Positions 28,179-36,725 of a stretch of DNA of 64,000 nt are shown here, one piece after another (position 1 is the first letter of the stretch; each line of letters begins with the position of its first letter). The notes beneath the pieces are model-generated. The model was not told where the DNA came from. It worked only from the letters and a program-made list of their open reading frames with translations, and did not search any database. The position numbers were made by a program, and so were the translations under genes. The stretch is from Nocardioides daphniae (lineage in GTDB: Bacteria; Actinomycetota; Actinomycetes; Propionibacteriales; Nocardioidaceae): positions 1,054,001 through 1,118,000 of the forward strand of contig NZ_CP038462.1 in NCBI RefSeq assembly GCF_004777465.1, in the 5' to 3' direction.

Positions 28179-29198
28179 TCACTCCGCCGGCACGGCCTCC
28201 GTGCCGACGGGATCGACCGGGTCGTCGACGTAGCGGGTGTGGGGCACGACGATGCCCTCGGCGTCGAAGCGGGACTTGATCCGCTCGCGCAGGGCACGGG
28301 CCACCGGCCACTGCTCCATCGGGGCGGTCTTGACCGAGACGCGCACGGTGACGCCGTCGACCGAGATCTGCTCGACGCCCGGGACCTCGGGCTCCTCGAT
28401 GATCCGGCCGGTGAACTCGTCGTCGCGCCACATCTCGCGGGCCACGTCGAGCAGCACCTCCCGCGTACGCGTGAGGTCGGCCTCGTGGGAGACCTCGACG
28501 TCGAGCACGGCGCGCGCCCAGTTCTGGCTCATGTTGCCCACGCGCAGGATCTCGCCGTTGCGGACGTACCAGACCGTGCCGTTGCCGTCGCGCAGTCGCG
28601 TCACGCGCAGGGTGACCGCCTCGACGGTGCCCTGGACGTCGTTGATCCTGATCACGTCGCCGACGCCGTACTGGTCCTCGAAGATCATGAAGATGCCGGA
28701 GAGGAAGTCCTTCACCAGCGTCTGGGCGCCGAAGCCCAGCGCCAGGCCGAGGATTCCGGCGCTGGCCAGGACCGGCGCGATGTTGAGCCCCAGCTCGCTG
28801 AGCGCCATGGTGACGCCCACCGCCAGGAGTACGCCGGTGATCACCGACTTGAGCAGGCTCCCGATGGTCTTGGCCCGCTGGACCCTGCGGGTGGTCGCAG
28901 CGAGGTCGCTGGGCGACTGCTCGGCGCTGCGCCCCAGCACCCCGTTGCGGATCAGCCGGGTCGGGACCATCGGGGTCTCGGCCGAGCGCACGATGCGGTC
29001 GACCATGCGGTGCAGGAACCAGCGCGCCACCAGCGCCAGGAGGACCAGCAGGGTGATGGTGACCCCGACCTGGGTGGCGGCCGAGAGGCCTTCGTTGCCG
29101 GTGGCCTTCAGCATCACCTCGCACACGGCCTGCGCGTCCGTGCAGGGCGATTCGGCGACGCTGTCGGCGGGGCTCTTCGCGGTGCTCAGGACAGACAT
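28179..29198 (-). CDS. MscS-family mechanosensitive ion channel
   Basis: 339 aa. Helices come at about residues 43-62 and 118-140. The pore helix is ASAGILGLALGFGAQTLVKDFLSGIFM, with the Gly/Ala-packed TM3 typical of MscS, followed by the beta domain (DQYGVGDVIRI, VRNGEILRVGN) and a C-terminal alpha/beta domain ending in an Asp/Pro-rich tail. It should open on hypo-osmotic shock. It follows glbO's locus on the same strand but with a 70-bp gap. Confidence 0.92.
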   Translation of the reverse strand: MSVLSTAKSPADSVAESPCTDAQAVCEVMLKATGNEGLSAATQVGVTITLLVLLALVARWFLHRMVDRIVRSAETPMVPTRLIRNGVLGRSAEQSPSDLAATTRRVQRAKTIGSLLKSVITGVLLAVGVTMALSELGLNIAPVLASAGILGLALGFGAQTLVKDFLSGIFMIFEDQYGVGDVIRINDVQGTVEAVTLRVTRLRDGNGTVWYVRNGEILRVGNMSQNWARAVLDVEVSHEADLTRTREVLLDVAREMWRDDEFTGRIIEEPEVPGVEQISVDGVTVRVSVKTAPMEQWPVARALRERIKSRFDAEGIVVPHTRYVDDPVDPVGTEAVPAE

Positions 29199-29278
29199 GG
29201 CGCCCAGTATTGCGAACGCTCGGTTGCCCCTCGGAGGCCGAGGGACGATCGGGATGAGGGCTCCGGAAGGGGAGACGA

Positions 29279-29284
29279 TATCCT
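29279..29284 (+). promoter_or_regulatory. -10 box of small membrane protein gene
   Basis: TATCCT ends 7 nt before the GTG at 29292. Confidence 0.45.
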
Positions 29285-29291
29285 TGGGCGC

Positions 29292-29669
29292 GTGACCACC
29301 AAGAGCTCCTCCGTGACCACCAGCCCCGTCCGCGCCCTGCGCTCGTCGCTGCGCCTGTCCGTGCCGCTCACCGTCATCGGTTCCGCCCTGCTCGCCGCTC
29401 CGGCGATGGCGGACCTTCCCGAGGCGTGGGAGACCCCCGAGTCGGTCGGCTTCATGGACTTCTTCCTCATCGTCCTGGTCGTCCCGCTGGTCGTGGCGCT
29501 CGTGATCACGCTCCTCACCGTCCTGCCCGCGCTGGCACGTGGCGAGAAGCTGTCGGGTCACGTCTCCCCGGTCGCCGACGACTGGTTCGGCGGCCCCCGT
29601 GGCGGCAAGGCCGAGGTCGAGGCTTCCGGCGCCGCGAAGGACGCCGGTGGAGCCAGTGGCACGTGGTGA
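29292..29669 (+). CDS. Small membrane protein coupled to DUF5130 gene
   Basis: 125 aa. There is a signal-peptide-like first segment (VPLTVIGSALLAAPAMA), a second hydrophobic helix (FFLIVLVVPLVVALVITLLTV), and a soluble Gly/Ala tail containing DDWFGGPRGG. I do not recognise a named family. It overlaps the DUF5130 gene by 14 nt, and the pair probably works together at the envelope. Confidence 0.75.
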   Translation: MTTKSSSVTTSPVRALRSSLRLSVPLTVIGSALLAAPAMADLPEAWETPESVGFMDFFLIVLVVPLVVALVITLLTVLPALARGEKLSGHVSPVADDWFGGPRGGKAEVEASGAAKDAGGASGTW

Positions 29670-30036
29670 TCTGACCGCCAGCGAGCGGGCCGAGCTCGAC
29701 AAGGTCATCCGCGCCGCGGAGCAGGCCAGTCGCGTCGAGTTCTCGGTCTTCCGCGGCGTCAGCGACGGTGACCCGAAGGCGTTCGCCCGGTCGCTGCACG
29801 CCGCGCTGTCCGCACCGGACCGCAGCGTGCTGGTGATGGTCGACCCGCTCGCCCGCGTGGTCGAGGTCGTGACCGGCGCCGAGGTGCGCCGCACGCTCAC
29901 CGACGCCGAGGCCCACCTGGCCGTGATGGCCATGCAGACCGCGTTCGCCGAGGGTGACGAGGTCGGTGGCCTCAAGCGCGGCATCAACCTGCTGGCCGAG
30001 CACGCCCGCGCCCCGCAGTCGAACCACACGAGCTAG
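29656..30036 (+). CDS. DUF5130/TPM-like domain protein
   Basis: 126 aa from the GTG at 29656, which has GGTGGAG just upstream. The sequence shows the TPM-like pattern: AAEQASRVEFSVFRG, a strand-turn RSVLVMVDPLARVVEVVTG, and a C-terminal amphipathic region EGDEVGGLKRGINLLAEHA. A relative (DUF5130) lies next to pepN in mycobacteria, as here. No biochemical role is established. Confidence 0.8.
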   Translation: MARGDLTASERAELDKVIRAAEQASRVEFSVFRGVSDGDPKAFARSLHAALSAPDRSVLVMVDPLARVVEVVTGAEVRRTLTDAEAHLAVMAMQTAFAEGDEVGGLKRGINLLAEHARAPQSNHTS

Positions 30037-30090
30037 GCGCCCCGGGAGTCACGGCGTCCCGGCCCACGCCCCGGCTCCACGACGTACGAC

Positions 30091-30128
30091 GACGGCCCCG
30101 CCCCCTCCTGCGAGGGGACGGGGCCGTC
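30091..30128. terminator. Bidirectional terminator between DUF5130 gene and pepN
   Basis: GACGGCCCCG pairs with CGGGGCCGTC, continued inside by CCCTC/GAGGG. It lies between convergent genes. Confidence 0.8.
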
Positions 30129-30144
30129 GGCCGTTCTGGGGTCG

Positions 30145-32691
30145 TCAGGCCTGGGCGTCGCGGGCCTGCGCAGCGAGCGCGCGGGCGACGTCGGCGCGAC
30201 CCTCCTGCACGTAGCGCAGGGCCTGCACGGGCGCCTTCGACCCGGCGAGCCAGGCGTCGACCCGGTCGACGGTCTCCTGCGAGGCGAGCGCCTTGGGGAA
30301 GCCGTACTCCAGCACGACCGAGGCCTTGTGGAAGCCCAGCACGTCGACGAGCGTCTCCGCCGCGTCGAGGTACTTCTCGAGGTAGGGCGCGACGACCTCG
30401 TCCTGACCGTGCCGGAAGATCGACAGGACCATCTCGCGCGACGTCTCGTTGGGCGTCTGCGGGTCGAGGATCGCGGCCCAGCCTGCGGCCTTGGCGTCCG
30501 CGGTGGGTTGGGCGACACGGGCGGCCGCGGCGGCCTCCTTGCCCGCGATCGTGCTGTCGCGCTCGAGCTCGGCGTCGATCTCGGCGTCGGTGAAGCGACC
30601 ACCGGCGGCCAGTGCGCCGACGAGCAGCCAGCGCAGGTCCTGGTCGACCGCGAGCCCCTCGATGGTGACCGAGCCGTCGAGGAGGCCGACGAGCTGGTCG
30701 AGGCCCTCCTCGGAGCGCGCGGCGGCGGCGTACTGGCGGGCGAAGGTGAGCTGGTGGTCGCTGCCGGGCTCGGCGTCGAGCAGCAGCTGGTGCAGCCCCT
30801 CCTCCCACTCCTTCTTCAGCGCGGCACGGCCGGCCGGGTCGGAGTAGGAGGCCACGGCCAGCGCGGCCGACGCGGGGATGCGGGTGACGCCCCACGAGTC
30901 GGTCTCGGAGCCGATGTTGGCCAGCACCAGACGCACGAAGTCGGTGGCCGCCATCTCGGCGTCGCGGGTCATGTCCCAGGCCGCACCCCACACCAGGGCA
31001 CGGGCCAGCGAGTCCTCGAGGTCCGAGAGGTGGGCGACGGCGGTGGCCTGCGAACGCTCGTCGAGGCGGATCTTCGCGTAGGCGTGGTCCTCGTCGTTGA
31101 GCAGCAGCAGGTCGGGCTGGGCCTTGCCGACCAGCTCCGCCAGGGCGGTCTCGGCCCCCTCGACGTCGACCTCGACGTACTCCCGGCGCACCAGCGCGCC
31201 GGCGTCGTTGAGGTCGTACAGGCCGATGCCGAGGCGGTGCCGGCGCAGCGTGGGCTGCTCGGGCGCCGCGCTCTGCAGCACGGAGAACGAGGCGTACGTC
31301 CCGTCGTCGGCGAGCGTGAACTCCGGACGCAGCGTGTTGACGCCGGCGGTCTGCAGCCACTCCTTCGCCCAGCCCTTGAGCTCACGGCCGGACGCGGTCT
31401 CCAGCGCGGCGAGCAGGTCGTCGAACGTGGCGTTGCCGAAGGCGTGGTCCTTGAAGTACTGGCGCAGGCCGGCCAGGAACGGGTCGAGGCCGACCCAGGC
31501 GACGAGCTGCTTCAGCACCGACGCGCCCTTGGCGTAGGTGATCATGTCGAAGTTCACCTCGACCGCGTGCAGGTCGACGTTGTCGGCCGCGACGGGGTGG
31601 GTCGAGGGCAGCTGGTCGGCGCGGTAGCCGGTCTGCTTGCGGGCGTTGGCGAAGCCGGTCCAGGCGTCGGTGAACTCGGTGGCCTCGGCCTCGCACCAGT
31701 AGCAGGCCCACTCGGCGAACGACTCGTTGAGCCAGAGGTCGTCCCACCACTGCATCGTCACGAGGTTGCCGAACCACATGTGGGCCATCTCGTGGGTGAT
31801 GATCGAGGTGCGGAACTCGTAGAACGAGCGCGGCTGGCGCGAGCGGGGGAGGTACTCGTCGCGGATGGTGACGCAGCCCGCGTTCTCCATCGCGCCCATG
31901 TTGTACTCCGGCACGTAGAGCTGGTCGTACTTGCCGAAGGGGTAGGGGAAGTCGAACTTCTCCTCGAAGAACTCGAACGACTTCTTGGTCGTCTCGACCA
32001 GGTTGTCGCGGTCGAGGAACTCCACCAGCGACTGGCGGCAGTAGTGGCCCAGCGGGATCGTGCCGTGCTTGCCCTCGTAGGTGTCGAGCACCTCGTGGTA
32101 CTCGCCGGCCACGACGGCGGTGATGTAGGTCGACATCCGCTCGGTCGGGGCGAAGCGCCACACGGCCTTCCCGCCGCCTGCCGCCTCCGGCACCGGCGTC
32201 GCCGAGTTGGAGATGACCTTCCAGTGGTCGGGGGCGGTGACCGTGAAGGTGAAGACGGACTTGAGGTCCGGCTGCTCGAAGGTGGTGAAGACGCGACGCG
32301 CGTCCGGCACCTCGAACTGGCTGTAGAGGTAGACGCGGTCGTCGACCGGGTCGACGAAGCGGTGCAGGCCCTCACCGGTGTGCGAGTAGGTGCAGTCGGC
32401 CTTCACGACGAGCGTGTTGGTCTCGGCGAGGTCGTCGAGCGTGATGCGGCTGTCGACGTAGACCTCTGCCGGGTCCAACGAGCGACCGTTGAGGGTGATC
32501 TCGTGGACGGTCGCGTCCACGAGGTCGGCGAAGGTGCTCGCGCCGGGGGTGGTGGCGGAGAACTCGAGGGTGGTCGTCGAGCCGAAGGTCTTCTCACCGG
32601 TGGTGAGGTCCAGCTCGACGGTGTACGACGTGACGTCCAGGAGGGCGGCGCGGGTGGCGGCCTCGTCCCTGGTCAGGTTGGTTCCAGGCAT
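30145..32691 (-). CDS. pepN: Aminopeptidase N (M1 family)
   Basis: 848 aa, normal for actinobacterial PepN. The exopeptidase motif GAMENAG and zinc site HEMAHMWFGN-x18-E in NESFAEW are intact, and the C-terminal ERAP1-like helical domain is complete. It trims N-terminal residues of cytoplasmic peptides downstream of the Clp and other proteases. The start at 32691 is preferred over 32703 because a CATGAT box lies 7 nt before it. The homologue in M. tuberculosis is Rv2467, beside the Rv2466c-type reductase, as here. Confidence 0.95.
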   Translation of the reverse strand: MPGTNLTRDEAATRAALLDVTSYTVELDLTTGEKTFGSTTTLEFSATTPGASTFADLVDATVHEITLNGRSLDPAEVYVDSRITLDDLAETNTLVVKADCTYSHTGEGLHRFVDPVDDRVYLYSQFEVPDARRVFTTFEQPDLKSVFTFTVTAPDHWKVISNSATPVPEAAGGGKAVWRFAPTERMSTYITAVVAGEYHEVLDTYEGKHGTIPLGHYCRQSLVEFLDRDNLVETTKKSFEFFEEKFDFPYPFGKYDQLYVPEYNMGAMENAGCVTIRDEYLPRSRQPRSFYEFRTSIITHEMAHMWFGNLVTMQWWDDLWLNESFAEWACYWCEAEATEFTDAWTGFANARKQTGYRADQLPSTHPVAADNVDLHAVEVNFDMITYAKGASVLKQLVAWVGLDPFLAGLRQYFKDHAFGNATFDDLLAALETASGRELKGWAKEWLQTAGVNTLRPEFTLADDGTYASFSVLQSAAPEQPTLRRHRLGIGLYDLNDAGALVRREYVEVDVEGAETALAELVGKAQPDLLLLNDEDHAYAKIRLDERSQATAVAHLSDLEDSLARALVWGAAWDMTRDAEMAATDFVRLVLANIGSETDSWGVTRIPASAALAVASYSDPAGRAALKKEWEEGLHQLLLDAEPGSDHQLTFARQYAAAARSEEGLDQLVGLLDGSVTIEGLAVDQDLRWLLVGALAAGGRFTDAEIDAELERDSTIAGKEAAAAARVAQPTADAKAAGWAAILDPQTPNETSREMVLSIFRHGQDEVVAPYLEKYLDAAETLVDVLGFHKASVVLEYGFPKALASQETVDRVDAWLAGSKAPVQALRYVQEGRADVARALAAQARDAQA

Positions 32692-32798
32692 GGGCCCGAT
32701 CATGTCACTTCGGCCGGTGGGCGCCCAGCACCGTCGTGGGGCCGTTCCCGGATCGTTGCCTCGACCGCGTCGGGCGGCGACGCGTCACCGGGGCTGCC

Positions 32799-32804
32799 TA
32801 GCAT
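32799..32804 (+). promoter_or_regulatory. -10 box of chrA
   Basis: TAGCAT ends 7 nt before the GTG start of chrA. No ribosome site is visible, which fits a leaderless message. Confidence 0.5.
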
Positions 32805-32811
32805 CGAGCCC

Positions 32812-33962
32812 GTGGAACGCACCCGACCCCGCGAGCTCGCACTCCTCTTCCTCCGCCTGGGTGTCGTCGCCTTCGGCGGGCCCGCGGTGCACATCGCGTT
32901 GATGCGCGACGAGCTGGTGCGTCGTCGGGGCTGGCTCGACGACCAGCGCTTCCTCGACCTGATGGCCGCCACCAACCTGGTGCCCGGCCCGAACTCCACC
33001 GAGCTGGCGATCCACCTGGGCCACGAGCGCGGGGGCTGGCGCGGGTTCTGGGCGGCCGGGCTCGCCTTCATCCTGCCCGCCGCGTTGCTCGTCACCGGCC
33101 TGGCCTGGGTCTACGTCGAGTGGGGGAGCACCCCCGTGCTCGACGGGGTGCTGGCGGGGGTCGTGCCGGTGGTGGTGGCGATCGTCGTCTGGTCGGCCGT
33201 CGGCCTGGGGCCGACCGCCCTGCACAGTCCGTGGCTGCGCGTGCTGGCCGCCGTGGCGCTGGTGACCTACCTGCTCGGTGCCCCGGAGCTCGCCGTGCTC
33301 CTCGCGGGGGGAGTGCTGGGCGTCCTGGTGGGCTGGGGGAGCCGCCGCCGTCGTACGCAGCGTGCCTCGGGCCCGCAGGCCGTCGTGGCCGCCGCCGTGC
33401 TCTGGGCCGCCGACCGCACCGGCGGCGCGGTCGACCTGGAACGCCTCGCCACGCTGGGCTGGACGATGCTGCGGATCGGGGCGGTGCTCTACGGCGGCGG
33501 CTACGTGCTGCTGGCCTTCCTCGACGGTGAGTACGTCGAGCGCCTCGGCTGGCTCACCCGGACCGAGCTGCTCGACGCGGTGGCGGTGGGTCAGATGACC
33601 CCGGTCCGCTCTTCACCTCGGCGACCTTCGTCGGCTTCCTGGTTGCCGGCCTGCCGGGCGCGCTGGTCGCGACCGTGGCGATCTTCGCGCCCTCCTTCCT
33701 CTTCGTCGCGCTGCTGACCCGGGTGACGAGCCGGTTGCGCGCCCGCTGGTGGACGGCCGCCTTCCTCGACGGGGTGAACGCCACGGGACTGGCGCTGATG
33801 GTCGGCGTGGCCTGGCTGCTGGGCCGCGAGGCGTTCACCGACGTGGTGGGCCTGGGGCTCGCGCTGGTGACGCTGCTGGCGCTGTGGCGCACCCGCCTCA
33901 ACAGCGCCTGGCTCGTGCTGGGCGGGGCGGTCGTGGGCGGTCTGATTCACTGGGTGGCGTGA
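32812..33962 (+). CDS. chrA: Chromate transporter, two-domain CHR family (one frameshift)
   Basis: About 383 aa when repaired, with two homologous halves of ~6 helices each. The first carries FGGPAVHIALMRDELV and NLVPGPNSTELAIHLG. The second carries LYGGGYVLLAF and GQMTPGPLFTSATFVGF. The frame breaks at the GG at 33603-33604, within that last motif, where one G is missing. CHR proteins export chromate, often as sulfate-like anions. The substrate is not proved by sequence. It overlaps the reductase gene by GTGA. Confidence 0.88.
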
Positions 33963-34591
33963 CGACTGAGACTGACGCCCCGCGCAAGGACACCGCCGAC
34001 TTCTGGTTCGACCCGCTCTGCCCCTTCGCGTGGATCACCTCGCGGTGGATCCTCGAGGTGGAGAAGGTGCGCGACATCGAGGTGGTGTGGCACGTGATGA
34101 GCCTCGCCTACCTCAACCAGGACAAGGACATCCCCGACGAGTACCGCGAGATGCTCGAGCCGGCCTGGGGCCCGGTGCGCGTCTGCATCGCCGCCGAGCA
34201 GCGCCACGGCAAGCAGGTGCTGGCCCGGCTCTACACGGCCTTCGGCAACCGGATCCACCTCGCCGAGGACGACAACGCGATCACTCGCGAGCTGATCGCG
34301 GCCGCGGTCGCCGAGGCCGGCCTCGAGCCCGACCTCGTCGACGCCATGGACGACGCGTCGCTCGACGAGGCCGTGGCCCGCTCGCACCACGAGGGGATGG
34401 ACCAGGTCGGCGACGACGTCGGCACCCCCACCATCGCGATCAACGGCGCTGCCTTCTTCGGACCGGTGCTCTCGAAGACCCCGCGGGGCGAGGAGGCCGG
34501 CGAGCTCTGGGACGGCTGCGTCGCCGTCGCGAAGTTCCCCTACTTCTACGAGCTGAAGCGCTCGCGCACCGGCGAGCTCGACTTCAGCTGA
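33959..34591 (+). CDS. DsbA-fold reductase of the mycothiol-dependent Rv2466c family
   Basis: 210 aa. It closely matches the Rv2466c pattern (DFWFDPLCP, WITSRWILEVEKVRDIEV, WGPVRVCIAAEQ, GTPTIAINGAAFFGPVLSK). M. tuberculosis Rv2466c has a CPWC active site and uses mycothiol and mycoredoxin-like chemistry. Here the motif is CPFA, so only the first Cys remains and the enzyme should work by a monothiol route. The GTG start overlaps the chrA stop, which hints that it handles redox stress linked to the transported oxyanion. Confidence 0.88.
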   Translation: MTTETDAPRKDTADFWFDPLCPFAWITSRWILEVEKVRDIEVVWHVMSLAYLNQDKDIPDEYREMLEPAWGPVRVCIAAEQRHGKQVLARLYTAFGNRIHLAEDDNAITRELIAAAVAEAGLEPDLVDAMDDASLDEAVARSHHEGMDQVGDDVGTPTIAINGAAFFGPVLSKTPRGEEAGELWDGCVAVAKFPYFYELKRSRTGELDFS

Positions 34592-34601
34592 CGCTGCCGC
34601 A

Positions 34602-34634
34602 GAGGCCCTCGGAGGAGTCCCTTCCGGGGGCCTC
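34602..34634 (+). terminator. Hairpin after the reductase gene
   Basis: GAGGCCC pairs with GGGCCTC, with some further GGA/TCC pairing in the loop, 10 nt after the stop. Confidence 0.55.
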
Positions 34635-34675
34635 GTGCCTGTCCAGGGGGTGTTTCGCGGTGGGGTGGTGAGTGC

Positions 34676-35920
34676 ATGCTGAACGGCATGCTTCGACTTC
34701 CCCGTCCCTGCACCTTCCGACATCAGGGCGCGGTGGTCACCGCCCTGGTGGTGGCCGCCGCCGGGCTGGGCGCGCCCGCCGAGGCCGCCGCAGCCGGACC
34801 CGCCGCCCACCGCTCCGTGCCCGCCCCGCCGGTCTCCCTGCAGGGCGTGGGTGGCGGCGTACGGGAGGCTCGGCCCGCCGTCCCGGCCGGGGGCGCGACG
34901 CTGCGCACCGACCGCTTCTCGATGATCGGCGCGACCTGGACCGGGGGCGGCGACCCGCGGGTCCAGTTCAGCCTCCGCGGGGTTGACGGCTGGGGTCGCT
35001 GGCAGTCGCTCACCACGCTCGAGGACGGCCCCACGGCAGGTGCGGGGGAGGGCAACGGCGTACGCGGCACCGACCTGGTGTGGGTCGGCGCGGCGTCCCA
35101 CGTGCGCGTACGCAGCCTCGGTCACCGACCACGTGACCTGCGGCTCGTCCTGCTCGACACCTCGGGACGGCCCGAGGTGGTCCGACCCGCGGCGGAGCCC
35201 ACGACCGCACCGTCGGAGACGCCGACCGCGACCCCCACAGCGACCCCGACAGCGACCCCGACAGCGACCCCCACCTCCACCCCCACGGCACTGCCCACCG
35301 GGGAGGCCAAGCCGAGGCGGACGGCGCCGCCCCCGCGCATGCGTCCGCGCAAGAAGTGGGGTGCGAAGGAGAAGTGGCGCACCAGCCCGCCGGTGATGCG
35401 GCGGACGCTGAAGCAGGTCCACGTCCACCACACCGCTAGCAGCAACCGCTACTCGCGCGCCGACGTGCCGGGCATCCTGCGCGGCTTCTACCGCTACCAC
35501 ACCAAGTCGCTGGGCTGGTCCGACATCGGCTACAACGTGCTGGTCGACCGGTTCGGGCGCGCGTGGGTGGGGCGCCACGGCGGCGACATGGTGCGCGGCG
35601 CCCACACCCTCGGCTTCAACCACAACTCCATCGGGGTCGCCGTCATCGGTGACTACCGCCGCAAGAAGCCCACGAAGGCCGTGATCCGCACGGTTGCCCG
35701 CGTGGCCGCCTGGCAGCTCGACAAGAACGGTCGCCACGCCCTCGGCAAGGTCAAGGTCGTCTCCAAGGGCTCCGACCGCTTCCGCCGCGGCAAGGCAGTG
35801 ACGTTGCCGGTGATCGACGGCCACCTGCACACCAACCAGACCGCGTGCCCCGGCGCCCAGCTGGTCAAGGTGCTGCCCGGGATCCGCAAGCGGGCGGAGT
35901 ACCGGATCCGCAAGTACTGA
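34676..35920 (+). CDS. Secreted peptidoglycan-recognition/N-acetylmuramoyl-L-alanine amidase
   Basis: 414 aa. A signal peptide ends near AEAAAAG. A beta-rich domain (DRFSMIGATW, GWGRWQSL) is followed by a Thr/Pro repeat linker. Then comes a PGRP/amidase_2 domain with VHVHHTA, SDIGYNVLVDRFGRAWVGR, HNSIGVAVIGDY and GHLHTNQTACPG, which supply the zinc His/His/Cys ligands. It should cut or bind peptidoglycan outside the cell. The ATG at 34691 is an alternative start. Confidence 0.9.
   Translation: MLNGMLRLPRPCTFRHQGAVVTALVVAAAGLGAPAEAAAAGPAAHRSVPAPPVSLQGVGGGVREARPAVPAGGATLRTDRFSMIGATWTGGGDPRVQFSLRGVDGWGRWQSLTTLEDGPTAGAGEGNGVRGTDLVWVGAASHVRVRSLGHRPRDLRLVLLDTSGRPEVVRPAAEPTTAPSETPTATPTATPTATPTATPTSTPTALPTGEAKPRRTAPPPRMRPRKKWGAKEKWRTSPPVMRRTLKQVHVHHTASSNRYSRADVPGILRGFYRYHTKSLGWSDIGYNVLVDRFGRAWVGRHGGDMVRGAHTLGFNHNSIGVAVIGDYRRKKPTKAVIRTVARVAAWQLDKNGRHALGKVKVVSKGSDRFRRGKAVTLPVIDGHLHTNQTACPGAQLVKVLPGIRKRAEYRIRKY
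35225..35284 (+). repeat. 12-nt tandem repeat encoding a Thr-Pro linker
   Basis: Five degenerate units of type ACAGCGACCCCG (TATP) lie within the amidase gene. Length polymorphism is likely. This is a coding linker, not an intergenic repeat. Confidence 0.85.
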
Positions 35921-35937
35921 GCAGGTCAAGTACTGGG

Positions 35938-36669
35938 TCAGGTGCTCGTGGCCGCCGTGGTGGTGGAGACCATCACGGCGGTGGAGATCGCTGCCTGCGA
36001 GGCAGCGACGGCGTCGCGCACCGCCTTCGCCGCCCAGTCGCCCTCGGTGATCGCCTTGGCCCGCCTCTTCACCTCGCGCGGGCTGAGCTCACCGCGCTGT
36101 GAGGTCAGGTCGCCCGGCGCGAGCACCTTGTAGGCCTGGTCGACGGCGGCGAGGAGGGCCACCAGGGCGGCGGTGCGGGGCGTCGGCATGAGGCCGATGA
36201 CCAGGCAGTCGCGCAGGGACGCACGCACCTGCTGCTCGTGCTGGACGTCCACCGCCGGCCAGGTCGTGCTCGGGAAGAGCCCGAGGATCTTCGTCTCCCG
36301 CCGCTCGAGGATGCCCCGGGCGACGAGCCTGTCCTGCAGCTCCTTCCGCACGCCCCTGCCGAGCCGGTCCACGAGGCCCTGGGCCGTGCGCGGCTTCTCG
36401 GCGACGACCTCCCAGGCCCGGGCCAGCAGCGGGTCGGGTGCTGCGCCCCCGGCCGGCGGGTGGACGGCGTGGACCTTGGCCGTGTGCCACATCCCGCGCT
36501 TCTCCTCGACCTCGACCGCGCCGTCGAGGGCGAGCTCGGCCAGGAGCGCGCCGCCGAAGAGCGGTTGGGCGTAGGAGGCGGCGGCGAGGCGCCCCTTCTC
36601 GTCGTCCATCAGCAGGAGGAGCAGGTCCTCCGCGATCAGCGTCCTCGACTCGGCGTGCGGCTGGCTCAT
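35938..36669 (-). CDS. GPP34/GOLPH3-family phosphoprotein
   Basis: 243 aa. GPP34 fold features are the N-terminal LIAEDLLLLLMDDEKGR, LFGGALLAELALDGAV, ILERRETKILGLFPSTTWP and RTAALVALLAAVDQAYKVL. The eukaryotic relatives bind phosphatidylinositol-4-phosphate at the Golgi. The bacterial role is unknown. The ATG lies 7 nt after TAGGTT, and the gene is divergent from metG over just 56 bp. Confidence 0.9.
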   Translation of the reverse strand: MSQPHAESRTLIAEDLLLLLMDDEKGRLAAASYAQPLFGGALLAELALDGAVEVEEKRGMWHTAKVHAVHPPAGGAAPDPLLARAWEVVAEKPRTAQGLVDRLGRGVRKELQDRLVARGILERRETKILGLFPSTTWPAVDVQHEQQVRASLRDCLVIGLMPTPRTAALVALLAAVDQAYKVLAPGDLTSQRGELSPREVKRRAKAITEGDWAAKAVRDAVAASQAAISTAVMVSTTTAATST

Positions 36670-36676
36670 GCCGACG

Positions 36677-36682
36677 AACCTA
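36677..36682 (-). promoter_or_regulatory. -10 box of the GPP34 gene
   Basis: TAGGTT on the minus strand ends 7 nt before the ATG. Confidence 0.5.
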
Positions 36683-36713
36683 GCCGGGAGGCACGGCCGC
36701 GCACGAGCGTCAC

Positions 36714-36719
36714 TAGGAT
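36714..36719 (+). promoter_or_regulatory. -10 box of metG
   Basis: TAGGAT ends 6 nt before the ATG of metG. The two divergent -10 boxes are only 31 bp apart. Confidence 0.5.
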
Positions 36720-36725
36720 TCCCCC

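Noticed and set aside
30328..32811. Plus-strand open frame running opposite pepN into chrA
   Set aside because: The part before 32812 is the antisense of pepN. Only the part after the GTG has CHR motifs, and a promoter box marks that start.
35225..35284. Tandem 12-nt units that might look like a small repeat array or CRISPR
   Set aside because: There are no spacers, the units are in frame and they encode a Thr-Pro linker of a secreted amidase.
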